Origin: Chloropicon primus
Taxonomy: Eukaryota > Chlorophyta > Chloropicophyceae > Chloropicales > Chloropicaceae
DNA length: 64,000 bases
Assembly (NCBI GenBank): GCA_023205875.1
Contig: CP060757.1
Coordinates: forward strand, 992,001-1,056,000
Direction of reading: 5' to 3'
Below, one piece after another: positions 57,212 to 64,000 of the stretch. A program made the translations under genes and the position numbers. Under the pieces are notes generated by a model. It made no database searches. It was not told the origin of the DNA and worked only from the letters and a program-made list of their open reading frames with translations. Each line of letters begins with the position of its first letter. Position 1 is the stretch's first letter.

Positions 57212-60118
57212 ATGGCGCTGAGGTTGTTGCGCGAGGCCGCGAGGGTGGGGGGCCGGGTGGCTGCCCAGACTCCCCTCCGCCGATACCACCTGGCGTCGTC
57301 CTTGGGCGGCGAGTCCCGGGGCGGCGCTTGCGTATTGTCCGACCACGCTGCAGCGGGCTTGAGAATGGGGATCGGACCAAAGTTTGGTTCCTCCAGAGTC
57401 TGCCTGCGTTTGCTCTCCGCGGAGGACGACGGCGCGTCGAAGGGGAAGGAGGGGAGGGTGCGGAAGAGGAAGTCGAGGGTGCGGGGGAAAGGCAAGGCGG
57501 CTGGATCTGGCGGGGGAAAATCCGGCGCCAGTTCCAGCAGCAGGAAGAAGTCTGACGGATCTGGGCCGACCAGCAACCTGTGGAAGATGATATCGGCGAT
57601 CGAGGACGCGACGGAGGCGGTGGCGGTCGCCGAGGGCGCGGGGGGGCTGGAGGCCAGCCAGAAGGGGGGCAATGCCCTGGTGCCGACGCACCAGGGAGCC
57701 GCGCTTCGGCAGCTCGTCGTCGTGCCCCTCAGGAGTCAGCCCCTCCTCCCCGGAATCTTGCTTCCCGTTGTGGTGAGAGACCCCAAGACTCTCGAGGCGA
57801 TCAGGGAGATGAAGGATCGGGGCCAGGCCTACGTGGGAACGTTCTTCCACCGCAATGACGACGTCAGTCCCTTGGCTCAGGACCAGGAAAACCTGTCGGA
57901 CGCGTCCTTGGAGGACAGGGACTTTGAGCTCTCCGAGAGCTTGGACGAGCTCCACGAGGTTGGCTCCCTTGCCCAGGTCCACCAGGTGACCGAGGGGTTC
58001 GAGGGCAGCGGGCACGTCTTGCTCATGGCCCACCGGAGGGTTAGAAGAATCGACACCGTGTCCCGAAACCCCAACACCGTCGTCGTGGAGCATCTGAAAG
58101 ACATGGATTACGATCGCGACGACGATATCATCAGGGCCACCACAATGGAAGTGGTCCAGTGCATCAAGCAGCTGCTTCTGGTGAGCCCGATCTACAAAGA
58201 GCAGGTCCAGTACCTTTCGAGGAATAATTATTACATCCACGATCCCAGCAGGATCGCTGATCTGGGCGCGACGCTGTGCAGCGTGGAGGGGAAGGACATT
58301 CAAGACATTCTCGAGGAGTTGGACGTCAAGAAGAGGCTTGACAAGACTCTGCTGCTCTTGAAAAAGGAAGTCGAGCTGAACAAAATTCAAACCAAAATCA
58401 GCAAGCAGGTGGAGGACACCATCAACGAGAAGCAGAGGAAGTACTTTTTGATGGAGCAGCTCAAGAGCATCAAGAAGGAGCTCGGGATGGAGAAGGACGA
58501 CAAGAGCGCCTTGACGTCCAAGTTCCAGGAGTTGCTCGATTCATTCAGGTCAGATGCCCCGGAGAACATCGTCAAGGTCATCGAAGAGGAGCTTCAGAAG
58601 CTGTCCGATCTTCAGTCGGCTTCTCCCGAGTTCAACGTCACTCGAACGTATCTCGACTGGCTGACGTCGATCCCGTGGGGAAAGTTTTCTGAGGACAAGC
58701 TTGATGTCGAGTTCGCGAAAGAGGTCCTGGACGAGGACCATTTCGGGCTTGACGATGTCAAGGAAAGGATTCTGGAGTTCATCGCGGTTGCAACCCTCAA
58801 AGGAATGGCTCAGGGTAAAATCCTTTGCCTCGTAGGTCCGCCGGGGGTGGGGAAAACGTCTATCGGCAAGTCCATCGCTCGCGCCCTGGGAAGGAAGTAC
58901 TACAGGTTCTCCGTGGGAGGCTTGAGTGACGTCGCAGAGGTCAAAGGCCACCGCAGGACTTACATCGGGGCAATGCCAGGCAAACTGGTGCAGTGCTTGA
59001 AGACCTCGGGCACGGGCAACCCACTCGTGCTCATCGACGAGATTGATAAGCTTGGGCGGGGAGTCAGCGGAGATCCTGCCAGCGCCCTCCTCGAGCTTTT
59101 GGACCCAGAGCAGAATTCGGGTTTCGTGGATCACTACCTGGACGTGCCTTTGGATTTGTCGAAAGTGCTGTTCGTTTGCACTGCGAATACCTTGGACACC
59201 ATACCTGCTCCACTGCTGGACCGGATGGAAATTATCAGGATCTCCGGGTACATCTCGTCCGAGAAGTTTGCGATTGCGAAGACGTACCTGGAGCCAGACG
59301 CCGTGGAGATGACGGGAATGCCAAAAGACAGCTCCGAGATCAGCGACGGGGCGATGCACAAGCTGATCGACGAGTACTGCAGGGAGTCCGGGGTGAGAAA
59401 CTTGAAAAACCACATAGAAAAGGTGTACCGCAAGCTTGCTCTGGAGCTGGTCCGGCAAAATGTCCACAAGGGCTCGGAAGTCGAGAAGATTGTGGTAGAG
59501 GAGGAAGACTTGTCAAAGTATGTGGGACCACCGGCTTTCACGACCGAGAGAATTTGGGAGCAGACACCGATCGGAGTCATAATGGGCCTGGCCTGGACTT
59601 CCATGGGCGGGTCTACGCTCTACGTGGAAGCGAGCGTGGTAGAGAAGGGCGAGGGGAAGGGCTCCATCACTACAACGGGCTCCCTTGGAGACGTCATGAA
59701 GGAGAGTGCCTTGATAGCCTACGCTTGTGCCAAGGACTGCCTCCTGCAGATGGACCCAGAAAACGATTTTTTCCAAACCAACCGAATTCATATCCACGTT
59801 CCAGCAGGCGCCACACCGAAGGACGGGCCTTCAGCGGGCTGCACAATGATAACAGCGCTGCTGTCTCTCGCCCTGGGCCGCAGTGCGGTCCCAGATTTGG
59901 CCATGACGGGGGAGGTCACCCTCACGGGACGGATTCTACCTGTCGGGGGCATAAAGGAGAAGGTGATTGCGGCAAGAAGAAGCGGCGTGAAGACGATTAT
60001 TCTTCCCAAAGAGAACTTGAAGGATGTGGCTGAGCTGGCGGAGGAGGTGAAGGAGGGGCTTGATATCAATTACGTGGAAACGTATCAACAGGTTCTAGAC
60101 ATAGCCTTCCCAAAGTAA
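57212..60118 (+). CDS. Mitochondrial Lon protease
   Basis: 968 residues from ATG 57212 ([20 protein letters not shown], mitochondrial-type leader). The Lon substrate domain starts near 170 ([20 protein letters not shown]). The ATPase has Walker A GPPGVGKT 542-549 and [20 protein letters not shown]. The protease part has catalytic Ser874 in [10 protein letters not shown] and Lys917 in [10 protein letters not shown]. Lon degrades oxidised and misfolded matrix proteins. A basic Ser/Lys/Gly linker (95-145) between leader and domain is longer than usual. Plant Lon enzymes may go to mitochondria, plastids or both; localisation is inferred from the leader. Confidence 0.94.
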   Translation: MALRLLREAARVGGRVAAQTPLRRYHLASSLGGESRGGACVLSDHAAAGLRMGIGPKFGSSRVCLRLLSAEDDGASKGKEGRVRKRKSRVRGKGKAAGSGGGKSGASSSSRKKSDGSGPTSNLWKMISAIEDATEAVAVAEGAGGLEASQKGGNALVPTHQGAALRQLVVVPLRSQPLLPGILLPVVVRDPKTLEAIREMKDRGQAYVGTFFHRNDDVSPLAQDQENLSDASLEDRDFELSESLDELHEVGSLAQVHQVTEGFEGSGHVLLMAHRRVRRIDTVSRNPNTVVVEHLKDMDYDRDDDIIRATTMEVVQCIKQLLLVSPIYKEQVQYLSRNNYYIHDPSRIADLGATLCSVEGKDIQDILEELDVKKRLDKTLLLLKKEVELNKIQTKISKQVEDTINEKQRKYFLMEQLKSIKKELGMEKDDKSALTSKFQELLDSFRSDAPENIVKVIEEELQKLSDLQSASPEFNVTRTYLDWLTSIPWGKFSEDKLDVEFAKEVLDEDHFGLDDVKERILEFIAVATLKGMAQGKILCLVGPPGVGKTSIGKSIARALGRKYYRFSVGGLSDVAEVKGHRRTYIGAMPGKLVQCLKTSGTGNPLVLIDEIDKLGRGVSGDPASALLELLDPEQNSGFVDHYLDVPLDLSKVLFVCTANTLDTIPAPLLDRMEIIRISGYISSEKFAIAKTYLEPDAVEMTGMPKDSSEISDGAMHKLIDEYCRESGVRNLKNHIEKVYRKLALELVRQNVHKGSEVEKIVVEEEDLSKYVGPPAFTTERIWEQTPIGVIMGLAWTSMGGSTLYVEASVVEKGEGKGSITTTGSLGDVMKESALIAYACAKDCLLQMDPENDFFQTNRIHIHVPAGATPKDGPSAGCTMITALLSLALGRSAVPDLAMTGEVTLTGRILPVGGIKEKVIAARRSGVKTIILPKENLKDVAELAEEVKEGLDINYVETYQQVLDIAFPK

Positions 60119-60196
60119 CGTTCCTCTCGGTTTGGTTTGTATATAATTATTTCTTTTGTGTGTTTAGCGCAACAAAGAAGAATGTCTGCAGTTCGA

Positions 60197-61438
60197 TCAG
60201 TCTTCACTCTCGCTGTCGCTCCCGTCGAGGTCATCCAACTCCGGCATCGGGAATCGCAGAATCGCGGCAATACCTCCCATCGAACCCAACTGCTCCCCAG
60301 AGACATGCATCGACGAGAAAATAAATGACTTCCCTCCACCTTGCTCAACAGATTCAACCAGCTTGGTCCACTTGATGCGAGTTTCAGCATTGCGATTCCT
60401 GAACAACGAGTCGACTATCAGTATGTCCTGTATCGCCCCCATCTCAGCCGCAGCTTCCACTGGAACTTCGCCGTAAAAAGCCCTCGTGTCGTCGTGAGAC
60501 AACATGTCGTAAAACCTGTTCAGCGCATCCGTTTGCAAGGACGCCCTCGTGTTGGCGATCCTCTTTGAAATCTCCGGCGACGACAGAACCTCCTGCAGAG
60601 AGTGGCCAAATGCACTAGAAGCATGTGCGGTGATGATCTTGCTCTTGTTCTCCAGCACCGAGACCAAGGAGGTGCCCGCGTTCTTCGTGTCCCCCGCATC
60701 GATACTACCTTTCGTTCTCGTGGCCTCCAGGAGCAAGTCCTTCAAGAGCTCGTCCTTTGTGAAGCCAGGCCCAGCCAGGACAAGGCACTGGATGCTCTTG
60801 AAATCGATATTCTGAGCGATAGCCATGGCGCACCTCCCGAAGAATTTCGACTGAGCCTTTCCTATTCCCGCGGCTGCAGCTCCGTATTTCTTCGGCATCC
60901 TAGTCTCTATCTTGGCCACCTTCATGGACAGGCCTTCGCTGCCGATGAGGTGGAGGGAAGCGTACCCTTCCTCCACCAGCATTACTGCGAGATCGACCAC
61001 CCCGAGCTTCGCCTTGTCAGAGCACGCTTTTTTGATCGTGTCCAAAGCAAACCTGTCCCAGCCCGGTGCCTCCTGCTTCTCAATAGTGAGTGCCCTGTTC
61101 GGAGCAATCGTGAGGGTGTGGTACGAGCCCACCCTAACCTGGTCGCTCGCCTCGTTGGTGACGCGGCCCCTTAGTCGCAACTCCGCAGCCTCGCCGTCGT
61201 ACTCTATCGCTTCGACCTTCACTGCAAGCGTCAGTCGCACCCTCTGCTGGTTGCTCGAGCCCCCGAGCTCGTTGCCGCTGTTGCTGGAGAGGTCCACCTT
61301 CCTGAAAGTCGAGGAAGTCACCACGTCGCCCACGACGATGATGTTGTACAGGTGCCATATGTCCTCCTCGCTCTGGGGCTCCACCTTAAACAGACCCGTG
61401 CCGTCCGAGTTCTCGACATCTTTCTTGATGAGCTTCAT
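60197..61438 (-). CDS. Pelota/Dom34 ribosome-rescue factor
   Basis: 413 residues. The Sm-like N-terminal domain (SEEDIWHLYNIIVVGDVVTS, VEAIEYDGEAAELRLRGRVT) and the eRF1-like domains 2 and 3 (VDLAVMLVEEGYASLHLIG; PKKYGAAAAGIGKAQSKFFG; SSMHVSGEQLGSMGGIAAIL) are complete, and the acidic tail LDDLDGSDSESED is typical. Pelota with Hbs1 releases stalled ribosomes in no-go and non-stop decay. The gene is convergent with Lon, only 78 nt between stops. Confidence 0.95.
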   Translation of the reverse strand: MKLIKKDVENSDGTGLFKVEPQSEEDIWHLYNIIVVGDVVTSSTFRKVDLSSNSGNELGGSSNQQRVRLTLAVKVEAIEYDGEAAELRLRGRVTNEASDQVRVGSYHTLTIAPNRALTIEKQEAPGWDRFALDTIKKACSDKAKLGVVDLAVMLVEEGYASLHLIGSEGLSMKVAKIETRMPKKYGAAAAGIGKAQSKFFGRCAMAIAQNIDFKSIQCLVLAGPGFTKDELLKDLLLEATRTKGSIDAGDTKNAGTSLVSVLENKSKIITAHASSAFGHSLQEVLSSPEISKRIANTRASLQTDALNRFYDMLSHDDTRAFYGEVPVEAAAEMGAIQDILIVDSLFRNRNAETRIKWTKLVESVEQGGGKSFIFSSMHVSGEQLGSMGGIAAILRFPMPELDDLDGSDSESED

Positions 61439-61743
61439 CGTTGCTGCTCACCCACACCACGCAACGACCACCACCCACCTCCACACCGCCAGCAAGTGTG
61501 AAGCCTGCTCGACCAGGTTGACACAACGATACCCCGGCAGTTCCTCCGCGCAACCAGATGACCGACCCCGCCCCCTCCTCTCCCTCCGCGGAGAAGTACC
61601 CCAACCCCTCACCTCCGTCCTGCGTTCTGCTTTCTGCTGAAAATTTTTCAGAAAGGGCAGCAGAGCTCTCCTCTCTCTCGAGGAGGCAAGGAACCTGACG
61701 ACGAGTTGGACGAGGACGACGAGGAAAGAATAGGAGTAGGACG

Positions 61744-62739
61744 ATGGCGAGGTCCCTGTGGATGGCAGCGTTCTGCGTCCTCCTCGTCGCGGCGGGTCAG
61801 TTTGCGTCGGCAGCGCCAGAAGGACGAAGGAAGAGAAGTTGGTCGAAGCGCTTTCCCCACGACTATGATCTGGATGGCCAAGTGGTTCGCACGGAGCTCC
61901 CTCACGCGGCGGTGAAGGCGAGCGAGGTTCCGGAGTCCTTGGACTGGAGGGATGTCAACGGGATATCCTTCGTGACGAAGGTCGGGAACCAGATGCTGCC
62001 GCGGGGCTGTGGGAGCTGCTGGGCCTTCTCCACAGCGGGTTCAGTGTCAGACAGAATCAAGATAGGTCGGTACAGTCAGACCGGGAAGTTGACCACGGAG
62101 GTCAACCTCGCGGTTCAGGCTCTCCTCGACTGCGGGGCAGCGAACCACTCGATAGGGGGGTGCCACGGGGGGAGCGCACAGAACGCTTTCAGCTTCATGT
62201 ACGAGCACGGGATTCCTGACGAGACCTGCGCCCCCTACATTGCCTCCTCGCCCGGGTGGTGGTCCGAGGAGGACTGCTGGGACACCCTGTGCAGAACGTG
62301 CGACCGCCACGGGAATTGCTATCTCACCAACGACGGGAAGAGGTACAAAGTGCAGGAGTTTGGTCTCATCTTGCCCAGCACTGGCGCGTCGGACCGTGGG
62401 AGCGACATGGTGTTCAAGATGCAGGCGGAGATCATGCAGCGGGGGCCCATAGTCTGTGGAATGTACGCCCATTCAAGCAGCTTTGACGACTACCTCCCGG
62501 CAAACATGGGGAACTACACCGACTCTGTCATCACGGATGGCGCAACGTACAGCGGGATCACCCACGACATCGAGTTGGTGGGTTGGGGGGTTTCCGAGGA
62601 CACGAAAATACCGTATTGGATTGGGAAGAACTCGTACGGGACAAGGTGGGGCCTCGACGGGTTCTTCCTCATCCAACGGGGATCGAACACCCTGAACATC
62701 GAGGAGGTGTGCCACTGGGCGGTTCCCCAGTTGGACTGA
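61744..62739 (+). CDS. Cathepsin Z/X-like papain-family protease
   Basis: 331 residues. Signal peptide MARSLWMAAFCVLLVAAGQF; a short propeptide follows, as in cathepsin Z, instead of the long one of cathepsin L. Catalytic Cys92 in RGCGSCWAF, His274 in ITHDIELVGWG and Asn296 in GKNSYGTRWG are present, with YDLDGQVVRTELPH before PESLDWRDVNG. WWSEEDCWDTLC supplies disulphides. Cathepsin Z acts as a carboxypeptidase in lysosome or vacuole. The pro-region lacks a visible Cys of the animal type, but this was not checked in detail. Confidence 0.92.
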   Translation: MARSLWMAAFCVLLVAAGQFASAAPEGRRKRSWSKRFPHDYDLDGQVVRTELPHAAVKASEVPESLDWRDVNGISFVTKVGNQMLPRGCGSCWAFSTAGSVSDRIKIGRYSQTGKLTTEVNLAVQALLDCGAANHSIGGCHGGSAQNAFSFMYEHGIPDETCAPYIASSPGWWSEEDCWDTLCRTCDRHGNCYLTNDGKRYKVQEFGLILPSTGASDRGSDMVFKMQAEIMQRGPIVCGMYAHSSSFDDYLPANMGNYTDSVITDGATYSGITHDIELVGWGVSEDTKIPYWIGKNSYGTRWGLDGFFLIQRGSNTLNIEEVCHWAVPQLD

Positions 62740-62831
62740 ACAGAGGAATCAACAATATTTATGATGAATCAAAAGAAAACGCAGTAATATGCACATATGA
62801 AAACAATCCATAACCCCCAAAAAAAGAATCA

Positions 62832-64000
62832 CTAGTACTGGCCCGTCGAGTACAGCGAGCTCAGAGCCTGCTGAGCCTCGATCGAGCCGTGTTTCGCAGC
62901 CCTCCTGAACCAGAAGACGGCCTCGGAGTAGCTGCCCGTCCCGGCGTAGAGGAACATGTCCGAGTAGCTTTCCTCCCCCGATTCTCCGTCCTGGATGCCA
63001 AGTAAGAAAGTTTGGTCGTCAGCGAGTGATGGTCGCACTCCCTAAGCGCGAAGCCTGTGGCGTACCTGAAATATGTAACCCAGAAGCAGCTCGGACCTCG
63101 CGAGCATTGGGTCGACCCCTTCGAACTTTTCGCCGTGATCGACCGCCTTGTTCAACCACAGCACTGAAAACACGGAGAAGGTCAGTCTGCCTGCTGATTC
63201 CTCAACAACTTTGGTCTCCCGCCACTCACCTGCTTGCTCAATGTCCCTGATGCAACGAATCTGGGAGAGCTGCACCCCGCCGCCGCAGTAGAACGCCTCC
63301 CCAAGGACCGCCTGGCAGAACTTTGATCCCAACCTCGCTCCCCTCTTCCAGAGGTGCACCAAGTCGAAAGTCATCGCCTCCGCCGAATAGCTGCCGTCGA
63401 CATCCTTCGCCCTGCCCATGTCGTCGCAAATCTGCTTGTACTTCTCCCACGTCTCCCCCTGCCCGATCCTCCCCCGTCGCCTCACGCTCTCGTAGCTAGC
63501 CATGCAGAACTCTGTCATGCTGCGCGAGCGAACAACAAGGACGACGAACAAGTTGTGTGTGTGTGTGTGTGTCAGAAACAAGCACCAGAGAAGCAGATCA
63601 AAGAGGACGACGGGCTCGTTCGACTTACTACATGGCCACCACGAGTGCGGCGCTGGGCGATCCCCACCTGGCCATGGCATCCACGAGTTTGGGCAGCCTG
63701 CCAGGCAAGTGCCTGTTGAGCCTCTGGTTGATTAGCATCTGCACCCCTCCTGGTGGTGCCGGACGTTGTCCACCGAGACAAGTCCTCGTCGCCAGTTCCA
63801 TGGAGCAGTACCGGAACCGACTCGTGACCTCCTTGGGCAGCGCGAAGCTCTGCTTCACCAGGCCCTCCGCGGGAGAGTCAAGCAGCGCGCTAACCGCGGG
63901 ACGAAAAGAGAAGAAGGATTTGAGAGACAGAGAATAATCAGTCGGAGAATAGTCAAAAGACCAAAATTGGGCTTCGCGCCAAGTCTCGGGGACGAAAACC
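62832..64000 (-). CDS. F-box/Sel1-repeat-like protein, 5' end outside window
   Basis: Four exons seen, reading leftward: from the window edge to 63629, then 63230-63519, 63066-63163 and 62832-62990; each junction is GT-AG and frame-preserving. The frame stays open to base 64000, so the start lies outside. LPKEVTSRFRYCSMELATRT looks like a degenerate F-box helix. Then Sel1-type helices follow (WGSPSAALVVAMYMTEF, GARLGSKFCQAVLGEAFYCG, YSEAVFWFRRAAKHGSIEAQ). Plants have F-box/Sel1 proteins with a C-terminal MYND finger; no MYND finger is present here. Probably an SCF adaptor. Confidence 0.7.

Overview
The window is nuclear DNA from a compact, GC-rich eukaryotic genome. Evidence is GT-AG introns, exclusively eukaryotic gene families (nucleoporin, SNARE, ATE1, pelota, DEAD-box ribosome biogenesis, F-box, BAH-PHD) and about 41 genes in 64 kb, of which 12 show introns (about 66-420 nt). 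A photosynthetic green-lineage host is indicated by a nuclear plastid-type bS20, a nuclear FtsH with a transit peptide plus thylakoid-type hydrophobic signal, a CBBY sugar phosphatase, a plant-type TOM6, plant-type HAKAI and AP2 genes, and recurrent TGTAA 3'-end motifs as used by green algae. A small prasinophyte-grade chlorophyte (for example Chloropicophyceae) is my best guess; the exact species is inference.

Layout. 1-7.4 kb: 5'-truncated SMYD-like SET gene, a convergent pair of BAH-PHD chromatin readers sharing near-identical DNA, a Dbp4/DDX10 helicase and a secreted serine carboxypeptidase. 7.4-11.3 kb: a formaldehyde-detoxification neighbourhood (S-formylglutathione hydrolase and glutathione-dependent formaldehyde dehydrogenase), each gene divergent from a tiny mitochondrial membrane protein (ATP synthase f-like; TOM6). 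11.4-21.1 kb: Nup88, CBBY, a DUF2232-like membrane protein, ATE1, an F-box/LRR protein and ALG3. 21.5-30.3 kb: a luminal Cys-rich orphan, VTA1/LIP5, a pipecolate/sarcosine oxidase, GOS28, ribosomal eS8, an orphan and TMEM120. 30.3-37.8 kb: a disordered orphan, RGP1, a UAP56-binding/RGG mRNA-export-like gene apparently broken by one frame shift, HAKAI with an intronic C/D-box snoRNA candidate, and a tandem CTLH-CRA protein. 38-48.2 kb: a GH5 mannanase fused to NHL repeats, a plastid-type asparaginase, FtsH, and a VASt protein with two dysferlin domains. 48.6-64 kb: an arogenate/prephenate dehydratase-like protein with altered active-site motifs, mitochondrial bS21 divergent from plastid bS20, a RING-H2 protein, CDC50, an AP2 factor, mitochondrial Lon, pelota, cathepsin Z and a 5'-truncated F-box/Sel1-like gene.

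Themes: organelle proteostasis and translation (FtsH, Lon, bS20, bS21, TOM6), RNA quality and export (pelota, HAKAI, UAP56-binding protein, Nup88), endomembrane traffic (GOS28, RGP1, VTA1, CDC50) and chromatin reading. No tRNA, rRNA, CRISPR or recognisable mobile element was found. Nothing here looks like an operon; functional grouping is loose apart from the formaldehyde pair.
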